DNA of 64,000 nt from Hypomesus transpacificus (taxonomy: Eukaryota; Chordata; Actinopteri; Osmeriformes; Osmeridae): contig NC_061061.1 of NCBI RefSeq assembly GCF_021917145.1, positions 4,597,390 to 4,661,389 on the forward strand, written 5' to 3'. The position numbers and the translations under genes were made by a program. Every line of letters starts with the position of its first letter. Position 1 is the stretch's first letter. A model generated the notes under the pieces. It was not told the origin of the DNA. It did not search any database and saw only the letters and a list, made by a program, of their open reading frames with translations. Below are positions 31,001 through 43,059 of this stretch, piece by piece.

Positions 31001-34000
31001 AGAGACACCACCTCCTTCTCATCGTACAGGCCTTCTCCATTCTCCAGCAGTGCCTCCAGCTCCTCATCCACCTGCACAGAACCACAGCAGCAGACCACAG
31101 AAAAGACAAATTCAACTAAGTTAAAACCTTTTACTTTTAAACTTACCATAACCCACAAATGTGACAAATATGAAGCTGGCTTGTTAACATTTTATCTTCA
31201 TTATAGTTATGTATCTATACAAACAATAGGACGGAAATTTGTGAAAGTATTCTTTACCAAAGACCCAGGTAGGTAGCAAAATGACTTTCCCCCGAAAACA
31301 GTCGTTTGCAGAGGGGTATGCTTAAAATAGCTGGTCTTTTGTGTTTAGTCAGGGTTATTTATAGATAGGACAAATCATGTAGCTCTCAGAGCAATTAGCT
31401 TGAGGCCAGTGCAAATCCGACCTAGTTCTGCCACTAGACCATCACTTCCTTCAGCAAGGGTAGATGAGGCATATTCTCAGACCATGGATCAAGAACAGTG
31501 TGACCAACCTATTTTTTGGGGGGGATTTGATCAATTACATTTTTTGGGGGGGAACTTATTCATTTGGGGTACATACATATAAAACCAAAGCAGACAGAGA
31601 GCATGTCTCTCTTGTTCTCTATTCATCTGTCCGTCTCCATTGATCTGTCTATCTATCCATCCCACTGACCGTTGTGAGCACGCTCACTGTGTCCTTCTTG
31701 CGGCTGCGCTCCTTCTTCATCTTCCCTCCTGCGGCGCGAACACTGACCCGGTTCTCCCCACCCAGGAAGCCTCTGCAGCTGGAAGCCCCACAGAAGCATT
31801 TCTGGGCCTCTTTGCTGATGGATACAAAAAATACACAAACAGGACATTGGACTTTCTCAAGAAATAAATTGTATTAGGAGCTTCTCAAGACAGGTCCATT
31901 CAGTAGTATATTTAAAAAAATACACTGACCCGTATCGCTGGAACTGGTAATCGAATGTCAGTTCCGTTCCAGCCGGCACCATCTTAGTAGTGAAGAAGCC
32001 AACTCGGAGTTGACCGTTTACAGTCCACTGAAATACAAAATATATACTGGTTAGACACTGACCAAAACCTATTTAAAATAAGGAGGAAGACTCTTCATTG
32101 AGGGAACCTCACATTGAGGTGCGTAATACCCAGGTACATTACATTTACATTTATTCATTTAGCAGACGCTAAAGCGACTTCCAAGAGAGAGCTTTACAAA
32201 GTGCATAGGTCACTGATAATAACAACAAGATAGCCCCATAACATTGCGAGTAGCCAAACCATGAAGCACATATTGTGAACAACCAAAATACACAGGTAGA
32301 TGAGAACATGAGAACAAAATAAACCCAATTAATCTGGTGGATCTTTGACTCTACATACCTTCTGAGTCTCACAATTGGGCTCACAGCTGTGGTTCATAAA
32401 GCGAGAGCAGTTCCCCTTCAGTGTTGCATCTATGATCTGAAGAGACACCCCAAAAAATCCAGGTATTCATCCAAAACACCAGTCAGCCAATTACATGCAA
32501 CAATAGATTACAAACGCATGTTACAGCTAGTGACGAGGAGATGTCAGACACACACACCTCATTATTCTTCAAGGCCATGAAGTAGTAGTGTATGTTCTTG
32601 TTGCGTGCATACTCTTTCACTCGCGTCTTGAACTCCTTGTGGTCCAACACCTCACCGCAGTACTCCAGCACAAAAGTGTTCCTGACAAAACATACACATT
32701 AGACTTAAAGGACCAGTGCTTGTGGAGATTTGATCAAACGCCTCTGGCTTCAATATACTGCTTTAAGACCAATGATTTAGATCAAATTTGTCATCAATCT
32801 AAACATGCTTTTGAGCTAAAGGCAGCTTGTAGCCTTACGGAGGCAGGTCCTTGGCGGCCCGCAGTCCCCAGCCTTTATCTTCAGTCAGAATAACCTCAAA
32901 GTCTGCATGTTGTTTCATCTGGAAGCGTCGGTTAGAGCAATAGGCTCCATTCAGGCACCGTGATGAACTGTAAAGTAGGGCAAAGGTACCACAAGGATGA
33001 AAACTCACACAACGAACCGAACGAAGTTGTTAAAGCCCCTTCCCTTGTTTACGTCTACACTGAATACGTTTCACAGCCTCTTTATCAACTATAGTTATCG
33101 CATACATGCAGTATTACATACATGTAATTACATAAAGAATAGTAAGAGATTGTATAGTAGTTTAAGTGTGAGGTTGTACAAACATGCAGTGTAAACAGGC
33201 CTCACTCACCATTCTATCATCAGCAAACGGTTAAGGCAGTCCTCCCCACAAGCCAATACTCCACGTGACCGTTCTTCCCTTGTTAGGACTGAACACTCAC
33301 ACTGCATACGCTTGATGTCTCGATGAGATTTACTCTTCTTTCTGTAGTAAAGAAAAACAAAATGTTCACATTTAGAAATTTGGGTAAAACAAAAGGGGAT
33401 GTAATACCAAATTAACAAACCTATTGGCTGTCACTCATATATTTTTGAAACTGACAGTTCAGTTTCTTGATCATAAACTGCTGTTCTACATTTCAAGGTA
33501 AAGGCAGTCTATGAAACTAGGTCTAGAAGAATAGAAATGAGTAAATCCATTAATTGACAGAATAGTTGACGACCAAATAGTAATTCAATACAGTCCTTAT
33601 GACCTAGGAGCAGCTTTCATGTAAAGGTCTCACCTCTCTGTCAAATAAAGATTCTCCTCAATCAGATCAAAGTACGGTGGCATCCTCTTGGCTCTGGCCA
33701 TCTCTCTCCAGTTGCTGGCATCCTGGAACTCCCGCAGGCTAAGCAGAGGGCGCTGCACCTCAGCCTTCCCTGAGGTTTCCTTAGAGTCTTTGGAGAACTT
33801 ATGGGCATTGCCGTCTATGAGGTGTACTCTTTTGCCGAACTCTGCTTCATTATCAGAATCTGACTCGATCTCAGGGCGTCTTTTCTTGGGAGGACCTCTG
33901 CCTCTGTGGGGTCTCAGGTGTTCTTCTCTAGTGGGCTCAGGAATGGGAATGCTCTCACTGACAGGGCCCCTGCAGTTGCTACTTATTTCATGGGCTTGAA

Positions 34001-37000
34001 CAAAGGTAGAAGATCCCAGAAGGTTGGGTCCATTGCATTGCAATGCCAGTTTACCAAAGCCTAATGGTTTAGGTCCACTGTCCTCCTCGTGGTCATTAGT
34101 CAGAGAGTCAGGATGAACTTGACTAACAGTCTCCTTATAGTGAGGAGCTACATGGATGTAGACCGGCATGTTGGTGGGTTGTTGGGTCCAGTAGGCATAA
34201 GCTTGACTGTACTCCTGTCCAAAGGAGGAGCTTCCAAGCTGTTTGGGATTTTGTAAACTTGTCCCATAACTACTGTCAGGCTGTTGGTATGTGCTGGTGG
34301 GCTGCTCTACATGTGTGAAGTTCCAGCCTGCATCGAAGCCTTCCTTGCTGTTGAGGTTCTCCAGGCTAGAGAAGTTTCTGTGTTGGTAATGGGAGAGCAT
34401 CCGTCCACCTTGAACACTGTCACTGTGCTGTGAATGTCCTGGGTCAGACTGCCTGGAAGAGTTGTCAAGGCTGTAGGCTGGACCCTGGGCGATTGGTGGC
34501 CCAATCTTTGGTCTCTCTTGGGCACTGTCAGAATCCTTGTAAGGCTGAGTACTGATGAAACTGGAGCCCTCAAACTGACTGGTACTATCAATCATGTTGC
34601 TCTGAGATTGATAATACAAACTGTCACGTGCTGGGTTATTTCCATCTGTGATACTAGACTGCTTAGTGCCTTCACTCATGCTAGAACCCCCTCTATGCCT
34701 CTGCTGTGGGTTGAAGTGCAGGTCACCCTCTAGGTCACTGGCCCTTTTGACATGCTGACAGTCTGAGATGCTGGCTGGACTGCAGAGAGATGGATCTTGT
34801 GGGTCCTGCGTCAGGGTGGAATTCTTTGGCACAACCACCACAGAGTGCAACCGTTTTATGGCTGCACCACAATCAGAATCATACTCTGAATCTTCACTAT
34901 CACTGCACTCACTGTGACTTTTCAGCAGTTTGGTCTTGAGGGTTCCAAGTTTATGTTTATCTTCGTTGTCATCACCATTCCAGGTTGGCTCCAAAGTAGC
35001 TTTGTCTCCCTGTGAGATATGATTTAAAACTAAAGGGGGTTTGACATGATGGTCAACAGGGTGTTTGATGTCAAAATGGTCGTTACTGACTCTACATGTG
35101 TCTAGTTGGTCACTTTTTCTAGGGGTGATATTTACAGAGCTGGGTTCATCCTTGGGTATTCTTTCCTGCTTTATTAGTTTGGAATGTATCACAGACTCCT
35201 GTTGCCCTTCACCCTTCAACACAGACCGTTCTCCTTGAATAATTTCTTTAGTAAATTCTATACTTTTAACTGAGATGACTTTTCTAACGGTAGGCTTGCT
35301 TTCTTGGCCAAGCAATTTCTGAGGATTATCACTGTCTGAGGTGTCCTGACCAACAATATCCCAACGGGACTTCTTTGCATTGGCTCGCTTTTTCTTCATC
35401 ACATCGATGTCTGGCTGTTCACTCTGGTTTTTCAGAATCCGCTGTTCAGGTTCGGAGCACGATGATTCAGATTTGATAGGGAAGCTTGTGCAAGACTGGA
35501 TGTTTACAGTCACATTTCTACATGTTTCAAGGATCTTTTCCAGACTAGTGTTCTGTTGCATGTTTTCTCTAACAAATACATCTGCAGTAGACATTGTCGG
35601 TTTGGACTCTACCAATTGCTCGTTGGATAGCACTCTACCATTACTACTGAAAAAAGTAGTATTGGCTACATGAAGTTCTACTTGCGATTCATCTATCTTC
35701 ACAGCTGGGGAATTTTGTTTAACCAACAGGTCTACTCCAGACGGGTTTGGTAAACTTGCAGGAAGGTCACTGCCTCTTGATTCTATTTCTGTTTTGCTGT
35801 CAACATGTAAACAATTTAAAGACGATGAAAGAGGTGCTTCTTGCACAACTTTATCATGGGATGGTAGGGTAGCCTTGTCAAGGAATTCATGCATTCGACA
35901 TGCATCAACTGGTTGAGAATAAAACTCTAAATTGTCTTCTTTGCTCTGTGGATGGGATGCCATAGACTCTAAATGTGTTTGCATTTTAATGGGACTGTGA
36001 AATGTGTCTGTTGATTGTCTTCCGTTTCCACTAATGCTCACTGGGGACTTACAGGTCATAATAGGCTTAGAGTCTGGTGCACTGGAATTTTTATAGCAAG
36101 TTGCTGAGTTTTCTTTAGAGCCAGAGTTCTTGTCAGAGCTCTGTGACTTTGATTTCCCTTTAAGATCCCCCTCTGAGTCGCTGGAGCTATTCTTCTGGAG
36201 GTTTTTTGAAGATGTTTGAGACCGGGTTGTAGGGCTTGAATAACTGGGTTTAATACGAGTCTCTGATTTGCAATTACTGTTGGATTTCCTGCAATAAGAT
36301 TCAACATCAGGAGAACCCTTCTGTTGGGAATCTGTGTCTGATGTTCTTTTTACCCTTTCAGACGAAGATTGTGTTCTTTTATCCAACTCAGAAGAGTTGG
36401 GAGAATCTACAGATTTCTCAGATTTTGAATGAGAAGATGACTTGGCATCTCTCTGTGAGCCAGAGTGGGTGGATGATCTGCTGGACTCACTAGTTCTAGT
36501 TCGGTTCCTCCGGACCTCGTCTTCAGAGTCAGAACTGTCACGGATCCTGCTGTCAGTCCGGGAACGAGACCCTCTCCTTTCTCTGTGTGGAGGGCTCCTG
36601 TGAGACTTTCGCTCTGACTCATTGTAATGTGACCTTTCAGACCGAAACCCTCGGTCACTTCTGGTTCTCTCAGATCGAGAGTGGGATGAATTAGTCCGGA
36701 GGCTTCTCGATCTGGACCGCGAACGACTTCTTTCTCTCCTGCGATCTTTGTCTGAATGACAGGACCGCGAGGATGTGCGTCTTGGTTCACGTTCTACCCT
36801 TGAGTAGCTGGAGGTTTTTTCATGCTTATCCAACCGCACGTGAGAATTATTTTCCTTTTCTTCTAGTTTGGACCTTGAGGAAATGTTCATTGCCTCGTGT
36901 CTACTTTCTGACTTCTCTGTGCTCTTAGGTTCCCCTGACTTGTGGCTGGAAGACGTCCGCACTGAATCGCCATCAGATTCTGAACCAGGTAGTGTGCTGT

Positions 37001-40000
37001 CAGATTGGGACCGGGTTTTCGTATTTTCTATGGTGTCCTGTTCTGTGTTATTGGAACCATCAACATCATCTTTTCTTGTCTGGGACGAATCTGTTGTCTT
37101 TTTGAGGACAGGGATCAGCTTCTCTTCAGAGGCTGCCATGGGGGCATTCTCTGAGGGGCAGTCATTAACAACGTTCTGAAGGCTGAGCTGAGACTGAGGA
37201 GAAGGGAATTCATTTTCATTTTTTACCGGAGATTGCATGATAGACTGCTGCTCGGGGGAGGGTGGTTCCTGTGATGTGACGCTAGGTGTAAAATTATCTT
37301 CATTAACAGAAACACTGAGGATCTGCTTCTTGAAGTGCATTTTCCCCAAGTCCACTTTAGGTCTGGGGGCAGAAGATTCTGATGTTTGAGGTACATGGGT
37401 CTCTGCTACAGATGTGGACACTAAAGGTGGTTGTATTTGCTCCAATTGACTTTCTGCAAGTCCTGCCGTATCCTGAGGGAGTGACGTTCCAGGTGGAACA
37501 GCGGAAGGAAGTTCACTGAGAGATTTTTCAGGGCTGGGAGGGGCCAGGAAAACACTCGGTAATGGTTTTTTTGTCTGGCAGAAGCTGAAGGACACTTTCT
37601 GGCGACCCTGCTCCTCCAGGTTCACCTTCATCTTGGTTCCCTTAGGCAAGAGACGGCTTGATAACATAACTCTTGGGGAAAGGCCTTTGAGTATAGCTGC
37701 CTTGGATAGGCCCTCAACCTTGACCTAAAAGGTAAAAAAATAGGTGTTTATACAAAGTAACAATGTGGGGAAAAACATGACCGTAAAGAAGAATATGATA
37801 ACCATATTTGCACAAGGATAGAAAAGGTAGCTTTTTGTTTGTTCAATTGTTAGAATTCTACATTTATGACAATGGAATAAAACAGCCCACTGATTAACCT
37901 AAAATTTCAAATAATATTTAGAACATATATGACCTACACTTACCGAGGTATTACCCCCCTCTTCTCTGTAGTCACACGGGTAGAACATGTAAAGACAGAA
38001 CACACAAAATATTTATTTTACTCAACTATATCTTAGAACTGTGTCATGGGTGTATTTTATCGGTCATACACGCTCATAGAACATGCTAATTATATCTGCC
38101 ACTAAATCACAAGTAAAAGGAAATTACTGGGAAAAAATATGATACATTGGTTTGTGGTGAAGGTGTGTATAATAAGGGCACCTGATCTCCGTGTTCACCA
38201 GAGCATCCATTGAGCAGCAGGTCTGAGGTTTGTGACCCTATAGAAGCTGCTAACCAATAATAATCCAGTTCAGAGAAATGAACTCGCCAAAAGGATGTCA
38301 CACCTGAAAAAGATATATTTGCAATTAGAAGGCCACCTGGCAAATATTTTTGCATCATAACAAAAATGTGCTTGACTGAGAACTGGTTAAAATGACCAAC
38401 TGGCCTACTGACTGACAGTTAAATGTGGACTGTCAGTAATAATATTATCATTCCCAGGTAAGGTTGAACACAAGAATAAGTAACTTGATATGCAATCTGC
38501 AATCATTTCCTGTGCATGGGGCATGGCAAAGGAGAGCTTAGAAAGATGAACATAAGCCACTGTGTGGCACATCACAGTCTGTCTAGAGACAAGTATATGT
38601 ATAGATAAAGGCTGGGATAGGTCGCACAAATGAGGGAAGTGGAAGGACTTCTAAATTATTATTATTTATTTATTTTTAATCTGGGCATCAAAATCAATCT
38701 AATTAGGCAATAGCCACTGGTTTGTAGCATTTGGAGAAGGCTTGTAACCTTTCCTACATAGATACTACATGTATCAAACACAGCTTGTGTGCCTAGAGAC
38801 AGTTGGAAAGCCTTCACGAATTGTATGTAGCTGCGTTATCTATTGTTTCAGTGTAGCAAAGGAAGCCATTTCTCGCACTGATACATGGAAACGATTCTAG
38901 CCTGCAAGGAAGCTCGCTTACCGTTTACACATAACACATTACTGTGGCTACCTAACCCACTGGCTAGCTCTCTGTTCAAGGTAGCAAGCTAATCGACTAG
39001 CACATTGCAATGACAGTATAATCCCCAAATTAGCATTTCTATTTGGAGATTGGGCAGTGCGTAATACAGCAGATATGTATTATATGTTGCAAATATTAGT
39101 GGTACAAGTAGCGGATCTAAAAAAGAAAAGCAATATACTTATGTGGGGCCTATTTGCTGTGTTAACCGATAGGCCTTTAATTGGGTGAAACTAGCTAGCT
39201 AGCTAGCTTGCTTGTTGTGTCTTCACTTTTGCAAGGGAGGTTAGCTAGCATAGCCTGATTTTGAAGTTAGGCTACTGGAGGTGGTTGGCAGTTGTGTATA
39301 CAAAATATTAAGATGTTAACCTGCGGTTACTACTGCCATAATATTGTTGAAGGAATACATTAGCCAATGTTGTGGGCTAGCTAACTTGATAGGCTCAGAA
39401 TACCTCCTTGAAAAAGGAAATCCACTGCCCCTGCTAATTGCTTGCATGGTCTCGTAGACGGCTGTGCAAGTACTCGTGCAACCTTGTTCCATTGAGAAAT
39501 TAAGGCCGCTGGAATCAGTAGATTCAAATTGATCAATTTAAGCAATGTCAAAACATCGACAATATGAATCGTTTATAAAGTGTATTTAAGTATAATCACG
39601 AAGCAAAATGTATGCAGGTGGTTAGTAATTCACCAGTACTAATCTTAGTGGTACCTTAATGATTTTATACAATGATAACACAATAAAACACAAGATGACA
39701 ATTTAAGGTCGCATTCTCTCTCATGGATACTTATTTATTGTATTGTACATCATAAAATCCCAGTAAAGGACTATCCTGTTTGCAAATGTCCAAAATATTG
39801 ACTGAGCCCTCGTGAGCCATACTTGGTTAGCAGCACAATGAAACCGTAACAAGTAAGCTAAGCTAAATGAAGGAGCTAGCGGGTAAGTGTGAGTAGTAGG
39901 CTGATTCCCCGGCGTTGGAATGTACATAGCTAACTTGCTAGTCGTGTTTTCACACGACTTAATTAGTTATAAAAAAGTAGGCTACACAGGAAGCAAGGCC

Positions 40001-40047
40001 ACCGATACTCACTCTGTCGGGTTGTTTGGGTCATAAGGCTCCCCCAT
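21915..40047 (-). CDS. setd2: Histone H3K36 trimethyltransferase SETD2 (21 coding exons)
   Basis: Nuclear enzyme placing H3K36me3 during Pol II elongation. Exons, 5' to 3' on the - strand: 40047-40013, 37965-37944, 37724-33634, 33341-33210, 32967-32839, 32681-32558, 32436-32359, 32027-31930, 31814-31688, 31071-30937, 30783-30655, 30368-28533, 28391-28343, 28260-27933, 26900-26180, 25805-25680, 25278-25142, 24741-24630, 23183-23109, 22899-22798, 22076-21915. All junctions are GT-AG and in phase; the sum is 8748 nt, 2915 residues (human 2564). Domains: Ser/Arg-rich N-terminus (~360-520); AWS, SET and post-SET (~1380-1600) with [19 protein letters not shown] and [12 protein letters not shown]; helical region; acidic repeat insert (~2045-2260); Arg-Asp/Glu stretch; WW domain (~2745-2780, [24 protein letters not shown]); C-terminal SRI domain binding the Pol II CTD (~2805-2915). 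Confidence 0.96.
23195..23228. repeat. (CA)n microsatellite in a setd2 intron
   Basis: A CA run about 12 nt outside setd2 exon 23183-23109, on the acceptor side. Read on the - strand it is a GT-rich stretch just before the acceptor. Confidence 0.9.
23549..23685. repeat. AGCC/AACC-rich minisatellite in a setd2 intron
   Basis: CCAGCCAGCC and CCAACCAACT words alternate in units of about 24-32 bp. Apparent long frames on both strands encode only W-L-A-G or Q-P-A-S type repeats and are not genes. Confidence 0.9.
24812..25087. mobile_element. hAT-like MITE with internal (TA)n, in a setd2 intron
   Basis: The ends pair as imperfect inverted repeats: GTAGCGTAGCCA at the left, TGGCTGTGCTACTG at the right. 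The heptamer AAGTGCA lies on both sides (24805-24811 and 25088-25094), in line with a hAT-like 7-8 bp target duplication. The inside carries an expanded TA run. No coding capacity. Confidence 0.75.
24921..25023. repeat. (TA)n microsatellite
   Basis: A TA run of about 100 bp with GATA/TATC interruptions near both ends, giving a symmetric hairpin-forming tract inside the MITE. Confidence 0.95.
25430..25550 (+). mobile_element. tRNA-derived SINE fragment
   Basis: The head looks like a tRNA gene: A-box-like TATAGCTCAGGGTGGCAGAG and B-box-like GCAGATTCAAACC, then a tail CTTTGGATAAAAGCATTAGCT. This resembles teleost tRNA-SINEs. It lies in the setd2 intron between exons 25805-25680 and 25278-25142. 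Confidence 0.6.
25938..26140 (-). mobile_element. tRNA-derived SINE, full-length copy (- orientation)
   Basis: On the - strand the head reads GATGGCTGAGCGGTGAGGG (A box) and GGATCGATTCC (B box). A body follows with TTGTGTCCTTGGGCAAGGCA, then the tail GCGTCTGCTAAATGACTAAA and a TAAATG run. A second copy of the same family is at 44899-45090. This copy lies in a setd2 intron, about 40 bp from the donor of exon 26900-26180. Confidence 0.8.
26980..27877. mobile_element. Non-autonomous DNA transposon in a setd2 intron
   Basis: The left end CAGGGGCCAAATGTT and right end ACATTTGGCCCCTG are inverted repeats; weaker pairing seems to continue inward. The element is 898 bp. No transposase domain was recognised. 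A clean target duplication was not found, so the exact ends are provisional. Confidence 0.6.
27990..28205 (-). repeat. Arg-Asp/Arg-Glu dipeptide-coding tract in setd2 exon 14
   Basis: A pyrimidine-rich + strand, i.e. a purine-rich coding strand, encodes alternating RE and RD dipeptides with a few RDW. Human SETD2 has a shorter basic stretch here (SRERDPDKQTQNKEKRKRR). The reading agrees with the flanking [12 protein letters not shown]. Confidence 0.88.
28533..30368 (-). CDS. setd2: setd2 exon 12 with expanded repeat insert
   Basis: An 1836-nt exon of 612 codons, both ends in phase 0. It begins [20 protein letters not shown] and ends [13 protein letters not shown], both matching human SETD2. 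The middle is acidic and much longer than the human region, through a nine-residue repeat (VVDPAPEVQ type). The conserved [20 protein letters not shown] follows the repeats, so the reading frame is kept throughout. Confidence 0.93.
28698..29332 (-). repeat. 27-bp coding minisatellite in setd2 exon 12
   Basis: About 15 near-identical 27-bp units (28698-29106) encode [27 protein letters not shown] and VVDPAPEIQ. About eight degenerate units (to ~29332) encode forms such as MDSTPENQV and VDLTPEVQE. Identity is highest toward the 3' end of the exon. The other strand is also open, which is a by-product of the repeat. Confidence 0.92.
30410..30525. mobile_element. 116-bp MITE with 15-bp inverted ends
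   Basis: The ends CAGGGTTTCCGGCAG and CTGCGGGAAACCCTG match as inverted repeats at 14 of 15 positions. The element is flanked by ACTGT on both sides (30405-30409, 30526-30530). It sits in a setd2 intron, about 40 bp upstream of the exon 12 acceptor. Confidence 0.7.
32133..32290. mobile_element. SINE-tail-like repeat in a setd2 intron
   Basis: It begins ATTTATTCATTTAGCAGACG and continues AAAGCGACTTCC, the tail-type sequence shared by many teleost repeats and by the SINE at 25938-26140. Here a few bases are missing after GCAGACGCT. No tRNA head was seen. Confidence 0.55.
33634..37724 (-). CDS. setd2: setd2 large exon 3
   Basis: A 4091-nt exon, matching the very large exon 3 of mammalian SETD2. 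It starts [15 protein letters not shown], continues [20 protein letters not shown] (almost as in human) and ends [13 protein letters not shown] just before the AWS domain. It encodes the disordered, Ser/Arg-rich N-terminus ([10 protein letters not shown] near 36700). Conserved islands include [14 protein letters not shown] near 34850 and [10 protein letters not shown] near 34280. Confidence 0.95.
37944..37965 (-). CDS. setd2: setd2 22-nt microexon 2
   Basis: On the - strand, CTACAG precedes and GTAAGT follows a 22-nt exon encoding (E)EEGGNTS. It is needed for phase: exon 1 ends with two bases of a codon, this exon supplies one base plus seven codons, and exon 3 then starts in frame. The joined N-terminus, [19 protein letters not shown] then VKVEG, resembles human SETD2 after MGDFYDPEHPTPEEEE. 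Confidence 0.8.
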
Positions 40048-40260
40048 ATTCCATTCCAATAACAAACAGCCTTTTATCTTCACTGGAAAACATCAAGCGA
40101 TGTAGGCTAGCTATGCCGACGTCAAATCCATACGGGGTGTACTCGAATTTGTATCCTCTCCTTTCTCCCTCACTTCACTTTAACTCAGTCAATGTACATT
40201 AATCCGACTATAAAAAATGCACAGCAGTGTGTTGGACCAAACTCTTAAAGGAAAGCACGC
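40048..40260 (-). promoter_or_regulatory. setd2 5' UTR and promoter region (inferred)
   Basis: Sequence upstream of the setd2 start ATG at 40047 on the - strand. An upstream ATG at 40053, in another frame, opens an eight-codon unit (seven residues plus TGA) that overlaps the true start. No TATA box was seen. The transcription start cannot be fixed by eye. Confidence 0.4.
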
Positions 40261-42192
40261 TGCACTGATATAATTCTTGAAAATATTGTTGTTCAAATAG
40301 AAGTTTGTATTTTGGAAATCTAGCTAGCTTGTTAGCTAACGTTAGCAAGCTGGCTGTGGAGACGACTGCAAACACCCGGCGACTCCTCCCCTCTTCCTTT
40401 TGCCTGAGCGCTGTTACCATGATGACATGTTGGTGGTGTACTCAGCGTCGGTCCCGGAGAACTCGCGCTAAAAAAATATTGCTCTGACCTAGAACTTATT
40501 GGGAAAAATAAATAGCCAAACCAACCCATCAGTAAAGGTAAGTCAGTAAGATTTGGAAGACTTAGGGACTGGTATATATTCATGTCAGAAACTGAGGGCA
40601 AAGCTAAGCGCCACATCTTACACCTGGTTGAACTACACTATGTAAAGTCTTTGATGTTGACCTGCCTCACCATGTCATGCCATAATAGATAGGCTAACTA
40701 TTTTGGCCGATGTTCAGAGATGTTATAGCTCGTGTCCATAGTTATGTAAAATATGTCGTCAGTGGTACTTCAGGTTGGCCAGTGTGGAAACCTGCTGGAC
40801 TTCTGCTGGACTTCTGGAACCTCTAAACCAAATGTCCCGGTGGCCAGAACAGGTCATTATAATCAATCCTATCAGTTTGATGCTTCACTCGATGCCCCCT
40901 ATCTTGGAGTGTGAATAACTATTTTTGCAATACTCTCTATAGATCTCCTTTCAGCACCAAAGATGGAAAGTTGCCAGCAGCGTTTGTTGACTGTGAGACC
41001 AGCTGCTTAGCAGGTGCAAGTGTGCCATTCATTACAAGGGGAAAAACAACTCACTGTCTCCAGAATCAAAGTTGATCTAAATGGTTCATTTCTATCCATC
41101 AGAAAACTTCTGGACTGGGGGAGTAACTGGGCTTACAGTGGGTAGGCCTACAGGCACATTTTGGGCTGCATTTTGCATTCTTTGCGTAATTTGTGGTTAA
41201 AATGTACAAAAATAACATGCAATGTAACCCTAATAACTTCAACAATATATCACTCTTGCTATGCTGTAATGGACACTGGGGGAGGAGAGTAATTTGTTAC
41301 TGCAGCAAGGCATGGAAGCTGTCCAAAGGGAGGTTGAGAAGTTAGACTACTATGAAGGAGTTTTGTTGCTAGGTGGGAGCACAGGATCAGGTGTGTTAGA
41401 CATGGTCTAAGACTACATTTAATACATATATGCCAGAATGCCAATAGATAATACATTTCTAACTTATTTATTGTCATTTATAACATAATATATTGTATTA
41501 GGGCTTGACTCAAGGCTTTGTGAGAAAGTCTGAGACACATTTACTGTTGGAAAGTCCTAACAGTATCTTCAATGTAAAAAGGTCATTTATTTATTTGTTA
41601 TGCCCCTTGTATGTCTCGCAGGTCTGCTGATTGTGTGCTACTGTTTCAAAATTGCCCAAACTGCCACATCAGTACCATGTGAAACCCGGAGGTTGACGCG
41701 TGCATTGATTTTTGTCTAACATTGTCGAATGTTGTCTGTAGGGTTGACATCCCGAATTATGGGTGATTTTGATTTGACTTGTGACTCACAGGCCGTGAGG
41801 GACAGCTCTAGTCCCGTATTCCAATCACAGCCTCGCCGGCCATTATTAGGCTACTGTAAACGCGCCAAAACTCATGCAAACGTTGCTATGAGACACGGTT
41901 GTTGCTTGTTGGTGACAGTGTGTGTGAACTGGCCACTGGTGAGGTGAGCGTTATTGTGTGTCAGAATGAGAAACTTGTAATAATTGTCTTGACTATTACT
42001 ATGAACAATACATCCAAGCGAGTACAGTAGTGGTTTGCCAAAATGACACTGAAATTAGTAGGTTTATGGTATGGCTAATGAAAGCTTGCGATTTCCGTTA
42101 TTGTTGGTCAGCTATTGGAAGAAAGTGTCGCTCATCTGGGGTTGAGAAGTTGGCAACCGTAGTTGTCTGTCATAGGCCAATTCACGATTCAC

Positions 42193-42244
42193 GATTTTGG
42201 AATCCCTGCCGGACGCATTTTTTAGGTCTTGAAAAGAGGACATG
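42193..42244 (-). repeat. Inverted copy of a 'GGACATGTCCTCTTTT' repeat
   Basis: The reverse complement of this stretch matches 43099-43151 with about two mismatches in 50 bp. The 43060-43210 copy is longer and looks like a dispersed teleost repeat. Confidence 0.75.
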
Positions 42245-43059
42245 GTGGCCATGATGTTTGGCTCTCCTCCCCAGGGGGTTCAGGAACAGTTTGATTTTCC
42301 AGCTATGGCAGCTAGCTCTGTTACAGTCAAGCCCCCACCCCTCGCCCCTCGGCTTGAAGCAACGGCCCCGGTGGATGTAGGTTGTATTGCATGTACGGTT
42401 AGGTTTCCGACTCATCCGGTCGTTATTATTCTATTAACTCCATTCAACATTTTCAAAACTATCTCCCCCAATAATTTTTATTTGATTCTCGAACCTGGCT
42501 CATACTACTAGCTTTTTCATAGAATAATTGTTCCCGATTTTTGCTAAGTTTGAAACCAATCCGAAATGGGTAAACTAGCAACTCATTTATTTGCTTAGTC
42601 AATGAAAGTTGCCTGCAAATGTGCTGGCGGATACTAACAGGGCACGAGCACAAAAGTTCACATTGGCCGATAGCCGATTTACATGAGCTCTCGGAGCTAG
42701 GAAAAAAAGAGCCACTGTTTAAAGTTAGACAGGAAGACACGGAAGTGGAAAGATGGCAGCGTCCAGTCTCTCGCGATCTCGTTTGCCTCACTGCGCCACT
42801 GAGCACTTTTCATAGAAATGAATGGGGACGCCATCTTGGAAGACAAGAGTAGCTTACTTTAGTTATATTAACTCTATGGTTACAGTAGTGGTGAAGGAAT
42901 TGGCTAAGGCGAACGCTAGCGATTGGTTATGGCAGATCAGTGTGGCTCTAGGCAGATCCAATAGTTTTAAACTTCAACAGAGTACCCGCCTACAAGGAAG
43001 TCAACGCTTGTCAATGGTGCGAGCCCAGACTCTCTGTACAAATGAAATATACGAGACTC

